Below, one piece after another: positions 24,801 to 42,035 of a stretch of DNA of 64,000 nucleotides. Position numbers and translations under genes: made by a program. The notes beneath the pieces were generated by a model, which had not been told where the DNA came from, did not search any database, and saw only the letters and a program-made list of their open reading frames with translations. The stretch comes from Xiphias gladius. Taxonomy: Eukaryota > Chordata > Actinopteri > Istiophoriformes > Xiphiidae. Location of the stretch: contig NC_053417.1 in assembly GCF_016859285.1 (NCBI RefSeq), positions 21,429,706 through 21,493,705 on the forward strand, given 5' to 3'. The first letter of the stretch is position 1. Every line of letters starts with the position of its first letter.

Positions 24801-27135
24801 TGCCCTCGGGAAAGAGGTGTGAAATCTCATTTGAGTGGTTATTTGATAAAAGTTTGATACTGAACTGGATGAATATTCATCAAGCTTTTGAGTTATAGTT
24901 GTTGACTAATCCCTCCTACTCTTTCAGGCCAGACATCCTCAAGTCTGAGGTAATCATTCCCAAAATGGATTCCTCTGTAATGCAAGTCACTATCCCAGCC
25001 TGCCCCAACAGAAGCTCCACTTCTCCCAGCCGGTCTCGGAGGGTAAAGACCCGTCACCGCAAGCCCGGTAAGGGCAGCAGCGGGGACCTGGCTGGACTTA
25101 AGGCGAATCAGTCCTCCCCTAATAGGGACACAACTGCCCAGGCTAACAGTTCTACCACTAACACCTCCAAGCAGCTCCTGGAGCCCTCTGCAGCCCTGCG
25201 GGGCCTCAGCCACGAGCAGCAGCAGAGGCAGCTATCCTCCTCCAGCCCTGACCTCATCTGCACCACGCTAGAGGCAGAGGGCCAGGGAAAAGGGGAGCCC
25301 TCAGTGGGTGGGCTGGAGAGAGGGGGGAGCCTCAGTGCCTCTGCAGGTTTAGGGGGGTCAGAGGTGGGTGCAGCTGGTCTGGATGATCTCACAGAAACTC
25401 CTCCGCGGAGTGACACTCCCAGCGAGGATGCAGCCTCGTTCCCGTTCTCCAGCAGCCCAGACTCACCATGTGGGAGGGGGGCGGCAGCAGGACGGGGAAC
25501 TCTGGGATCTCCTCGCCTGCCTCATGACGGGGAGGACAAAGAGGAGGGAGCTGGTGCTGTGCGGTTGCCCCGGGGGGCATCAGGGGGAATAGGGGGTCAG
25601 CACCTTACACCTTCAGCCATTCTATACAGGGCAGCTATCACACGCAAACAGGTACGGTGCCGGCTACCTGTTAATATCCCTCAGCACTCCTCTGGTAATA
25701 CTTTGATCCTTTTCACTTGTGCAATATTCCCGCTTCTGACTACAGAGGCGTGGAGTGTCATCAGAAGAGGAGGAGGGCGAAGTTGACAGTGAGGTTGAGT
25801 TACCACGGAGACGGTGAGCAACTTGATGTCTTTCATCACTGGAAAATTCCTTCCAGCTATCTTCCCTCTCTGATAACTTGCAGACTTATTCAGAGAACTG
25901 AAAGAAGATTTCAATTTGAGTCACTCTTCCATATCATCAATTTGGTGATTTTTGTTGTTGTTTCTTCTTAATCTCTCCAGACGTCCGACCAGCATCACCA
26001 AGTGCCAGTCGGTGTCTACCTTCAGCTCAGAGAACCTGTCAGTATCGGACGGCGAGGAGGGCCACACCACCGACCACTCTCACAGCGGTACTCCTGACGT
26101 GGTCAGCACCAACACTGACGACAGGTTGGACGACCGCAGCGATGACCTCCTCTCTCAGGGGTCAGAGATCCCGGCGGACAACACCGATCCCGCGCAGGCT
26201 TCTGATGGCCTGTCGGAGAGAGACGGAGCACTGGGTCAGGCGAAAGCTCAGATGGATGCTGGGCAGAATCCTAATGAGGTAAGGCAGCTCCACAGAGGAT
26301 CACACGTGTCAGTTTGTGTCATCTTCTTATACTGATGTAAAAGCACCAAAAAAAAAAAAAAAAAAAAACTGTAGTGGAAAGTTACTAAGTAGATTTACTC
26401 AAGAACTGTATTTATAAAGAATTTTGAGATACTGTACTTAAGTTTTTCCATTTTATGTTACTTTGTACTTCTACTCCACTACATTTATATGACAGCTACA
26501 GTCACTAGTTATTTTACAGATTAAGATTGAATTAGAAAAAAAAGACAAATTAAAAACTTAAAATACAACACATCGTTAAAGATTGAACCAGTGGTGCCCA
26601 AACTTTTTTGGCTTTTGACCCTTAACAAAAAAAGTGTCTTTGCGAGATTCCAGATGTCTATCAGTTCTTGGATGGTTTCATTTAAATAACAGTTTGAGGC
26701 CCAAAGAAGTAAAATCATCCATTATTTCAGAAAAAAAAATCAGAACTCTGTTTTTTCTTCTTGCCTAAACCATTAATCATCTCCCAATCCCTCAGATTTA
26801 TCTGGTGATGCTTTGAAGGGGCCCGACCCCTTGGTAGGGAACCACTGGACAAAACTACCCGACTATATCAAAAGTAGTTAAAACTAGCTCAACCTCGACA
26901 ACAGTAAAATCTTAACACTTCTTCCACCTCTGCCAGAAACCCTTCATGTCGGCCGTAGGTCATGTGTGACATTGTTTTCCTCTTCCGGCTCTCTGTTTAG
27001 AGCCGGGCCCTGTGCGATGATTCTGACTGCGACAGTGCTGAGCTGGATCAGTCAGGTAGTGGAGAGCCCAGCCGCCCCCCCAGTGCTGGAGCATCGGTAC
27101 CGTCTCCACAGGTGCCCCATACAGGACCTCCATAG
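18804..27135 (+). CDS. map3k12: Dual leucine zipper kinase (MAP3K12/DLK)
   Basis: Complete coding region. Exons: 18804-19266, 22305-22488, 22626-22817, 22926-23084, 23424-23582, 23723-23831, 24075-24184, 24452-24568, 24682-24816, 24928-25651, 25746-25813, 25981-26278 and 27001-27135. The total is 2853 nt, or 950 residues (human about 859-892). The ATG at 18804 gives [15 protein letters not shown], matching the human MACLHETRTPSPS start. The kinase begins near residue 163: [11 protein letters not shown] loop, VAVKK with the ATP lysine near 191, HRDLKSPN at 273-280, DFG at 293-295, then APE. The leucine-zipper region follows ([15 protein letters not shown], then [20 protein letters not shown]). 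The long 724-nt exon encodes a low-complexity Ser/Gly/Pro tail, then an acidic [15 protein letters not shown] motif and [10 protein letters not shown] near the end. DLK is an upstream activator of JNK and p38 in axon injury and neuronal stress. No inactivating change is seen. Confidence 0.97.
19500..21600. repeat. Nested repeat stack in map3k12 first coding intron
   Basis: The outer layer is an interspersed repeat rich in 'aagtaaaagtactcagt' phrases (about 19500-19700, resuming about 21420-21600). Within it lies a second repeat ('gaggtcccgaacctaggggtcagaaacccctcc', about 19790-20060), and the Tc1-like element at 20073-21339 sits beside that. The order implies at least two insertion events after the outer copy. 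The remainder of the intron (21600-22304) shows no exon. Confidence 0.55.
20073..21339 (-). mobile_element. Tc1-like DNA transposon, inactive
   Basis: The element starts CAGTGCATTC and ends GATGCACTG, with TA on both outer sides (20071-20072, 21340-21341), the target duplication of Tc1/mariner. The left inverted repeat is long and carries an inner repeat of the end motif near 20265. The right arm is almost missing, so an end deletion is likely. Transposase pieces lie on the minus strand: [18 protein letters not shown] with [11 protein letters not shown] and GGGSIMLSG (about 20930-20640), then [20 protein letters not shown] (about 20480-20400). The frame is broken between them. It sits inside map3k12 intron 1, opposite to gene orientation. 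Confidence 0.9.
26340..26960. repeat. Interspersed repeats in last map3k12 intron
   Basis: After a 22-base A run (about 26349-26368) comes 'agatttactcaagaactgta...ttccattttatgttact...acttctactccactacattt', the same family as at 19500 and 52255. It is followed by 'ccagtggtgcccaaactttt...ccttggtagggaaccactgg', another common repeat. No exon is hidden here: the flanking exons join in phase without one. Confidence 0.5.
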
Positions 27136-27840
27136 ATAACTGGACACTAGCAAAGGCCTCCAGCTACCCGACAGTGAACAACCATCACAGGCGTACACCA
27201 ATCTGTCAGTGCAGTACATTACTGTTGCCATGAGGGATCACACCTACTACACCACTCAGACTATGACAAGTTGACTTATGGTGTCTCATAAGTTTGTTGG
27301 CTGGCAAACCCACATCAGATGACATAGGGCGTTTGTCGTAACCTGACATCAAATATTTTGGCAGCTTGTGACATCAGATAAATGTCATTTAAGTTCAGTA
27401 GGTTTTTTTTTTTTTTTTTTTCTCCAGGCAAAATAGTTACCAAGGTAACCTTAGCCACCGCTCCAGTTCAGCAAAAACCCTTTCACAGACGCACGCACAA
27501 GAAGATACCACACTTGTAGTCCTTTAAACACTCTAACCCTCACTCTGGGAGCATCCTTCATGATACTCCACACACTAATGCATCAAATACTAATGAATAA
27601 TAATGTAAATATCCATTACATACCACATGAGAAATATCTAACTTTATTTTATTTGTAAGATAAAAATGTAAGACTTAACGGTATGCAGCCCTGTGAACAA
27701 ATGCATGACTACATGTTTATAATTTATGGTTCGAATGTGTCTGTTTTATATTTTGTGAAAGTTTACACTTTTTTAATACTGAAAGTATTACTTGAGTTAT
27801 TTTGTTTTTGTTAATAAATGTCAGCACTCAAGAAGAAAAA
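27136..27840 (+). other. Probable map3k12 3' UTR
   Basis: Non-coding sequence after the TAG at 27133-27135, with a poly-T run near 27403-27421. An AATAAA occurs in 'ttaataaatgtcag' near 27814, the best poly(A) candidate before the foldback element at 28044. The extent is inferred. Confidence 0.4.
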
Positions 27841-28043
27841 AGTCAAAATGGAATGAAAATCTCACAAGGATATGGATCATGATGCCTAATTAGGGTTCTC
27901 AGTAGGCAATTTTTTTTTTTTTTACCCTCCTACTACTGAGTTTCAATTAAATATAAGACACGCGTGAGGTTTTTATTAGGCTTATCGTGTTTGTGATGGA
28001 ATGTGACCTCTGGGTTCACTAAAAATGCACTTCTGCCATTGCA

Positions 28044-28513
28044 TATACACTCAGTTGCAGTTTATTAGGTACACCTAGCCAAAACAAATGCCGTCTAATA
28101 CGGCAGCCCTGCAAAAAAACCCTCGCTTCATGAAGGTTATAATGTTCAGTTTTTGCTCAAAACGGGTGTCGATTCAACTGAATGATCATTTTGGAGGTTG
28201 CGGTTTGTGGTGCTGCTAAACTGTATTGCCTTATACAAAAGGGTATGCCTGTTGTTTAGGCTACCCTCGTTGCTCTGAATGGGGTGGACAGAATAAGAGA
28301 AACCCCTGTCAGTATAATGCAATACAACTCAACAGAACCACAAACTGCAGCCTCCAAAATAACCATACTGTTAAATCAGCACCTATCTAAAGCAGTTTCA
28401 GCTCAAACTGAACATTATAACCTTCACGAATGGAGGATTTATTTCAGGACCATCGCGTTAGACTGCATTCGTTTTAGCTAGGTGTACCTAATAAACTGCA
28501 AGCTGAGCGTATA
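28044..28513. mobile_element. Long palindromic foldback element (MITE-like)
   Basis: The left end reads 'cagtttattaggtacaccta' and the right end is its reverse complement 'taggtgtacctaataaactg'. Complementarity continues inward through 'gaaggttataatgttcagtt' (left) against 'aactgaacattataaccttc' (right) and on past 'ttttggaggttgcggtttgtgg' to the centre near 28265. Each arm is about 210-225 bases, so almost the whole element is one imperfect inverted repeat. There is no coding capacity. It lies between the convergent 3' ends of map3k12 and pcbp2. Confidence 0.8.
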
Positions 28514-28839
28514 TCAGTATTGCTCTACGGGTTTCTGAAACTGTTGGATTTCTGGTTGTCTCATATTTGCGGGGTGTGCATTTGAAAGGCAGTGAATGTG
28601 TTCATAGAGATGACCTCCTCCGATGTAGACTAGCATTGCTAACCTCTGCTAGTCCATGTCACGGCCAAGCACGGGTGCAGGTGCTTAAGTAAAAGTGCTC
28701 CAGATATCTTTTCTTTTTTTTCCACACGCATTATTCATCTTTGTCCAAACCTGGCGCCTACATTACTGCCACACGACCGACGACAGTTGTGTCGGAGATT
28801 CAGGTAATTTATTTTCTAGTCTTCAGCCCCGCCCAACTC

Positions 28840-28856
28840 TGACTCACGTGACGTCA
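28840..28856. promoter_or_regulatory. Overlapping AP-1, E-box and CRE sites
   Basis: Seventeen bases contain TGACTCA (28840-28846), CACGTG (28845-28850) and TGACGTCA (28849-28856), each a perfect consensus for AP-1, USF/MYC-type bHLH and CREB/ATF factors. It lies in intergenic DNA between two gene 3' ends. Function is not shown. Confidence 0.3.
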
Positions 28857-29532
28857 CTTTAGGCAGCATCTGTTTAGCCGAACACAACCGCAAAATGCAT
28901 CTCACAACTTTTGTCACATAAGTGGTAATTTAGTGCTCCCAAAGAACTATAAAATCGATGTTGATATGTGAAATAGGTGGAGTTCCCCTTTTAAAAATGA
29001 ACCAAAAGGAGTCCTATAGCTCACGATGCGGACAGGCTTCATAAAAACCTCAACGGTACCTTTTACCCTTTAATATTACTGCGGAAGTAGCCAGATAAGG
29101 AATAGTGCACTTCTCTGTGGTGGTTACCAGTAGAACAGTAAGTATCCTTTGGGTTTGAATAGAAATGTTTTGTTTTTATACAGCATTGCACATTGTACCT
29201 GTAACATAGGAGTTATATCGAAAGCAAAATATTATGAGCAACAATAAATAATGTATTGGTTAAAAAAAACCCCAACAGAACGTGTGTTGTTTGTTTAAAA
29301 AGACAGGCCATGTTATAGCTACAGTTTGTGCTGTTGCTGCGTCACGTAAGACAACTCGACGAGAAATAAATGACTATTTTCAGTGACTTAAAGCATGTCT
29401 AAACAGATCCAGTGTCATTTCTTGGCTTACAAATTTGCCCTTTCACACCTGTCCCTTATCAAAAGAAAAAAGAAAAAAATTTTTTTTACCCCCAGCCCAA
29501 GAGACAGGACCATGTTTTTGGATTACTAAATT

Positions 29533-30175
29533 AGTAACACCTTCTGATAAGGAATCATTTATAAAAAGTTTATAAGCTGTAATTAATGAATCTATCACTA
29601 CTTAATAAATCTCTTACTGATTCTTCATAGACCAGTTATTAAGAACAACTTTTAGGCTGCCAGGTTGTGGAAAATCCTCCTCCAGCATGACACTTTTGTC
29701 TTTTCAGCCAGCTCTTTAATTCATTAATTCATTCCCACCAATGGACTGTTTGACCACTTATCTCCTGGAAAAAGAGCTTGTTAACATTTAGAACTACAGG
29801 CTTGATGTATTGTACAAATCTTTATTAAGGATTTATTGACATTTACAGGTGACTGACTTTTGCTGATGGCTTATTACAAATTGAGAAGCCCATTGCCCTT
29901 TATTAATGTCATACTCGCAGTTATAACTGGATACAAGATGACTTATTAGAAAGTGAAAATTGGTACCCTTTGTTAATGATTTAGCAACATTTTCAACTGC
30001 CGACTTGCTTGGTTGGAGGAGTCAAAGTGTCATGCTGGAATACAACCTGGCAACCCAAAAGCTGTTATTAATGGCTTATAGCTGATCTGTAAAGTATCAG
30101 TAAATGCTTTAACCATTAATTACAGCTTATAAAGCTTTTATAAATGGTGCCTTATCAGATGTGGTACCAGTAAAT
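29533..30175. mobile_element. Non-autonomous DNA element with about 170-bp inverted repeats
   Basis: The left arm reads 'cttctgataaggaatcattt', 'aagctgtaattaatg' and 'aggctgccaggttgtgg', ending near 'ccagcatgacacttttg'. The right arm, reversed, reads 'catctgataaggcaccattt', 'aagctgtaattaatg', 'gggttgccaggttgtat' and 'ccagcatgacactttga'. About 300 bases of AT-rich non-coding sequence separate the arms. Family name unknown to me. Confidence 0.7.
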
Positions 30176-30279
30176 CTGAAACTGATAACAGGTTAATAAA
30201 AAGGTGTCTTGTCAGCTGCCTTTATGATTAAGTAAACTTTACGATATAAGACTGACCAACAATCATTTAAGCATTTCAC

Positions 30280-31458
30280 ATCTTTTTTTATTTCTGCATT
30301 TCATTTCTTCAACAATTTAATTGCACCCAGATCTACAATAGTTTGAAAACGTGCACAAAAACGTGAGTTTCTTCATCCTGCAAAGAATAATAAAAAATAA
30401 AATCTGACCCAGGCAAAAAAGGATAGCAGGAAACTAGTGTTAATTCTATAGTTCTCCTTCTAGTTAATCATAATTTAATACCTCAGCATAATATACTTAT
30501 AAAGACCAATATGTCTTGTAGTTTTGCCCCTTGCAGCATTCCCCAGCCCTGCAGTTAAAAAAAATATTTTCTCTATTTAAAACAAACATTTCAATGTTAT
30601 TATCATCATCATCATTACCATGGTCTTAGTAATTTTCAGAGAAAAGAAAATATTTTCCTCTCATTCAGGCCCACTCCTAGTCACCAAGGCCCACCCACCC
30701 TTATCAGAATCCAATACACAACAATGCTCAAAAGTCCTGATCAAGAAATAACGGATGGAAACACAGGAATGACACAAAACAATTACTCAGCAAATTAGAG
30801 GTGAGACAAAATGTAGCTTAAAATTCTCCTTTGAACCCACACTTGACAAGGGATAAATTGCCTTCTGACTAAAAGGTTGTTCCTGCATACATCTTCAACT
30901 GGAAATCATTTACACCCACTGAAACCCGTTAAAACCACAATTCCTCATTCAGGAAGTACAGCTTCAAACAAAGATGGCAAATATCAATGAATTCTACTCT
31001 TACGAGGAGCTGTGTATTAAATAAAAATAAATAGATATTTAAAAGGAAGGGAAAGAACAGTCGATCTATAATGTTATTGTCTTTTTTTCTTCATTTTTAC
31101 ATTTTCTAAGAAAAATCTGACATAAGAAAAACATTATTTATGCCTTTTCAGATTTTTCTAAAACTTTTTACCTATATCAAGAAGTTCATACAGATATACA
31201 GCAAAACAAGAAGAAAAAAAAAATACAACAGAAGGAAGTCTTTAAAAACTATATGCAAAGGGAATTTTAAAAACATAATAAATAAATAAAATACCAATAT
31301 CATGATGATGGTGTAATTACAACTGAGTAGGTGTCTAACCAAAGCAGGAGAAAACAGTGAGTTTATAGTACTTGGTTTTTGCATTAAGTTCAATAAGGGA
31401 CCTCTTGGTAAAAAGTAGGGGGAGGGGTTACATTAGGTGCTGATGAAGATCCTCCATG
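30280..31458 (-). other. Probable pcbp2 3' UTR
   Basis: AT-rich sequence downstream of the pcbp2 stop on the minus strand, with candidate AATAAA signals (read as tttatt on +) near 30286 and others at 31020-31140. No ORF of note. It is given as the 3' UTR because AT-rich sequence runs without another gene signal, but the end is a guess. Confidence 0.35.
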
Positions 31459-37453
<5,995 letters not shown>

Positions 37454-38600
37454 TGCTGCAGCTGAATCCAGACACTAAACTGGCCAGCAAAGTGAGTCTT
37501 TGGTCACTGGCAGAATGTCTGAAACAGAATGGAACATGTGACCATCAGAGACAAATGTAGTTACTGGAAACTATGGGGACGGGGACATCTCAGAGGAAAG
37601 CCTTGTTTACTAAGAAGCTGATGTCAGTGCAGATCAGTGAAGTGATGCAGGCAGTTAACATCTTGCAGACTTTTACTGTAGTTTAATAACGTTAGCAAGC
37701 CACTTCGAAAGAATGAAACGCTTCAGTCCAGTTATTCACATTAGTCTGGCCCGAGTCCACTAATTCACGTTAGCACAATGACCCACTGTCTCCCTGTGGT
37801 AATGTCTATTTCCTGGCATCAAACAGTTATGGCGACATGGCTTGTCGTTTTATTTCAGGGCCTAAATGTAAGCTATTAAAACTTATTCTTTTTATTGTAG
37901 TAAGTTTATGTCGAGCGTGTACTGGCAGCAGCAACAGACGGCTCATAGGATAACGTTAACATCGCAGATCCTATTTTGGAAAGAGCAACACAGCTAGTCA
38001 CGCAAGCAAAATCTGAAGGCTAAGTTAGCTAGTACTGTAACATGTCTACGGTAACTTCCCACATTTCTAAATAACTTGACTGCTGTAATGTTTAGCCAGC
38101 CCATTTGCAATTTACACTTGCGAGACAGCATCTAGCAGCTAGCTCTTGATCGGCCACCAAGCTGGCTACAGTTCGGTAATTTTCCATCCAGCTCGCTAGC
38201 GTTAGCATCCTCTGTTCCAGGGGATAGTCGGATCCCGCGGCCTACGGAGCGCACTGAGGCACACTGAGTTATTCCTGTCCTTCACTCTGAAAGGGGGGAA
38301 AAACAAAGCCTTATTTCTGGAAGTCTTACCCGAACCGTCCCTTGAAGTGTGTTCAGGGGGTGGGTAGGGTGGCAAGGGTAGAAGGGGAGAGGTTCGGGAG
38401 GGAGTTTTAAAAGGATCCGGGGAAGAGGGAAGAGACGCCGCTGTTCGATCGGACTCCACTCTTCTGCTTAGCACAAAAGACAAAATGCATTCAACTTTGA
38501 CCTCTCCACTGCCCCGCCCCTCTCCGGGGTCAACCCCGCCCACCCAGAGCACCGCCCCTCTCCCCACAGTAGAAATAAAAACGTCAAACATTTGGGTAAA
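37454..38600 (-). promoter_or_regulatory. pcbp2 5' UTR, leader intron and promoter
   Basis: Upstream of the ATG at 37453 the minus strand has an acceptor TTCTGTTTCAG, so the first coding exon probably begins at 37518. A good donor GTAAGA follows base 38330, which suggests a non-coding exon 1 just above it (about 38330 to 38460). Three GC boxes (CCGCCC type) lie between about 38512 and 38565, consistent with a TATA-less housekeeping promoter. Exact start sites are unknown. Confidence 0.45.
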
Positions 38601-39024
38601 ATATAGGCCACGCTTGTGATTTTTGTAACTAAGGTAGGGAGACCCTTTGTTTTTTTGTTTCCCCCTCTGTTAAATCTCATTTATTTTAAATATGCAGAGT
38701 TTTATCAATGGGCACTACGATGGTGCAGAGTTGATGTATTTCGTGCAAGGCTGGATTACCAACCGGACAAGACAGGCCACTGCCCAGGGGCCTCACAAGT
38801 CCCAGGTTTAATCCATATCATTTGGGTCTACATATTTGGATCATTTTAAATATGTTAGAAATTTGTATCACTTAAAGTACAATATCACCTCTGGCGGATT
38901 TTAAAACCTTAACTGTTTTAGTTAACATTGTGCTAATTTCTTATGGAGCTGTGTTTTATCAAATTGCTTCAATTTTTCTGTGTCAAGTAATTAACACACA
39001 GAAAAATTCGAGTAGAAGTGCTGT

Positions 39025-39370
39025 AAGGCTGCAACCACCAATTGTTTTCTTTATCAATAGGTCTGACAATTATTTTCTTTTAATAATCAACTTATTGTTT
39101 AGTGTGTAAAATTTCAGAAAATATTGATGCCCATCATAAAAGCCCACTATTATTCCCTGAAGCCGAAGTTAATATATTCAGATCGATCGTTTTCTCTGAC
39201 CAAAGGTCAATGCAAAGGCATTGAGCTTAAATTGACAAATATTCACATTTGAGAAGTTGGTACCAGAGAGGTTTTGGCATTTTTGCTTACAAAAAAAATT
39301 GACTTAATTTGTCATCAAAATTGTTGGCAATGAATTTTCTGTCAATCAACTAATCAGCTATTTATTCTCT
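39025..39370. repeat. Teleost interspersed repeat copy
   Basis: Same family as 11600-11830: 'ggctgcaaccaccaattgtt' at the left, 'cacatttgagaagttggtac' and 'ggcatttttgcttac' inside, and 'caaaattgttggcaatgaat...aatcaactaatcagcta' at the right. It is non-coding. Confidence 0.5.
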
Positions 39371-39399
39371 AGACTCCTGGTTGGTGGCTGGGTACCTGC

Positions 39400-40437
39400 C
39401 ATGTAAAGTCCTGTTAGAAATTATTGGCACCCCTGAATTTTAAGTACACAATTTAAAATGAAATGAATGCAAATTAACCAATTCTGCAAAATCAAAATAT
39501 TTTAGTAAAATTTGAGAGGTTACTGAAAAAAAGAAAAATTTAAAAAACAAAACTTATATAATAGTAAAATAATTCAAACACAAAATGTACACCGGAAACA
39601 ATTATTGGCAACCCTTGCTATTGTTTGGTTGCAGAACCTTTGACGGCTTCTAAACGTTTCTTGCAGCCATCTAGAAGCTTCTTGCTCCTGTCTGCTGGTA
39701 GTTTCTGCCACTCTTCCATTCCTATGCGTTCAAGCTCTTTAAGTTTGCAGGAGTCCTTTTTGCAATGGCAGATTTTAGCTCTCTCCATAGGTTTTCAATG
39801 GGATTTAGGTCAGGACTCATTGCTGGCCAGTTTAAAACAGCCCATCTTTATCCTTTTCAGCCATCTTTTGTCCTGCTGGATGTGTGCTTTGTGTTGTTGT
39901 CCTGCTGAAAGACCCAAGACCTTCGCCTCAAACCTTGTTTTTTGACACTGGGTAACACATTTTGCACTAAAATGCCTCAATAATCTTCTGAATTCGTCAT
40001 TCCTTTGATATGTTCAATGCCTCCAGTATCAGAGGCAGTGAAGAATCCCCACAGCATGATAGAGCCTTCACTATGTTTTTGGTTTAGGTAGGATGTTCTT
40101 TTCCTTATGGGCTTGATTTGTCGCCTATAAAATAAACTGGAGCACTGCATTACCAAACAGCTCTACTGTAGATTAATCTATCCATAAAACATTATCCCAA
40201 AAAGACTGTGGCTTATCTATGAAATTTTTCTGAAACTTCTTGATAACATGACAAAATGTTGAAGCAGGGATTTTAAGATCTTTGGCGATTTTCTTGCAGA
40301 CTTGTAGCCTTGCAGCCTTGTAGCCTTTGGAATTGTTATGTTTTTTGACGGCAGCATTTCTGATGCTCTCAGATGGCTCTCTTGTCTTTGCCAATTTGGA
40401 AAGAAACTGGAAACAATCAGCCCTGAAATTTACAGAG
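39400..40437 (-). mobile_element. Fossil Tc1-like transposon
   Basis: The minus strand carries fragments of a Tc1-family transposase: KKIAKDLKIPASTFCHVIKKF (about 40320-40240) near the N-terminal part, a QQDNNTKHT-like region, then [20 protein letters not shown] (about 39830-39770), the conserved C-terminal block. Frames are broken in several places. The left end motif 'attattggcacccctg' recurs in shortened form near 39600. Exact ends and the TA duplication are not certain. Confidence 0.65.
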
Positions 40438-42035
40438 ATGGATAAAATTACTGATACCCTTTGTCTTAAAAAAAATAATAATAATAATTCTATTTGAAAT
40501 AAGTTGAAACGGACAAAAGTAATTGGCATCCACTATTCTCTTTCTAATATTTAATAGAACAGACACGTTGCTTTTGATTTAACATATTATGTTGATGTAA
40601 CATATTATTTTATACAAGACAACAAATGAAAGTGACATGGACGAAAATATTGGGAACTTAAACCTAATATTTTGTAGTGCTCTCTTTTGAGGAATTGCAA
40701 TTAAGTGCTTTTTGTAGCTTTTAATGAGACTTGTACACTTCTCAACTGGTGGCTTGGCCCACTATTCTTGAACAAACTTTTCCAGTTTGCACTGGTTCGA
40801 TGGGAGCCTTCTCCCAACTGTGAGCTCCAGCTCTTTCCATAGATGTTCAGTTTTATTAGGATCAGGACTCATAGCAGGCCACTTCAGAATGGTCCAATGT
40901 TTTCTTCTCATACACTCTTGGCTGCTTTAGATGTATGTTTCAGGATCTACAGGATCATTAACCTGTTGGAGGAGCCATGACCTGCAACACAGCTCTCTGA
41001 CGCTGGACAGTATGTTTCACTGCAGAATGCCTTGATGATCTTCTGATTTCATTGTGTCCTACACAGATTCCCGGCACCCTGTGCAAGATGCGCCAAAGCG
41101 ACGCCATGACATAACTGAGGCTCTTCCGTGTTTCACAGCTGGGATGGTGTTCTTTTCTTAATTTCTTAATTTTTTCTTCTGTGACCATAGAGCGGATGTG
41201 ACTTACCAGAAAGCTCTAATTTTGTTTCATCTGTCTAAAGGACTTTCTCCCAGAAGCATTGTGACTTGTCAGCAGGCATTTCAGCAAACTCCAGATGGGC
41301 TTTTTTCTATGTTTTTTTTCTCTCAAAAGTGGGGTCTTCCTGGGTCTTCTTCAATGGAGCCCACTTTCATTCAGAAATCAACATACAGTCTGGTGTGAAT
41401 GGACACTGTTGTACCTTCATCTTGGAGGTCAGCTTGCATCTGTTTTTAAGGGTTTTAAGGTTTTTTTTTTTGGTTCAATCTGGGGTCAGTTTTCCCATTG
41501 ACCTTAAACTTAAACTCTTAATAATATTAGCAGCTGTGGTCATGGGAACATCAAGCTGCTTGGACATTGTCTTTTACACTTTACTTTGACCAAACTTTGC
41601 TAACATTTTCTTCCTAATCTCCACAGACAACTCTCTTCTTTTCTTACTCTTGTCCACGTTCAGAGTTGTGCACACAATGATACCAAATAGCACAATGAGA
41701 ACTTCGCTCCGTTTAAATAGACTGTATGACTGATTATAAAATTGATGACACGTGTGATACTAATTGAAGACCACCTTCTGCTGGAAATATCACCACAGTC
41801 CACTTATTTATCACCACTTCTTAGGAGTATCAATCATTTTGTCTGGGCCATTTCAGAAGGTCGAGGGTAGAATAAGCAAGAATTCAGCTCTTTTCATGGC
41901 TTCTTTGTTTTATTCTGTGGCAAACCAAATGGATGCACGTATGCATGACAGAAGAGTTTTAAGTTTTAACACTTTTCAGGAAGAACGGAGCATTGTTTCA
42001 GTGAGGTGTAAGGGTACCAACACTTTTGGCCACGC
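40438..42035 (-). mobile_element. Second fossil Tc1-like transposon
   Basis: A different Tc1-type copy directly abutting the previous one. The minus strand shows HHPSCETRKSLSYVMASLWR (about 41150-41085) and a degenerate WPAMSPDPNKTEHLWKELEL block (about 40885-40825). Likely ends are 'aaattactgataccctttg' near 40445 and 'gggtaccaacacttttggcc' near 42012-42031. Stops and frameshifts make it inactive. Confidence 0.55.

Noticed and set aside
25108-25416. Minus-strand frames opposite the long map3k12 exon
   Set aside because: GC-rich antisense shadows; the plus frame matches DLK and is in phase with its neighbours.
24899-25786. Stand-alone 295-codon gene
   Set aside because: It is the large map3k12 exon (24928-25651) plus bits of intron.
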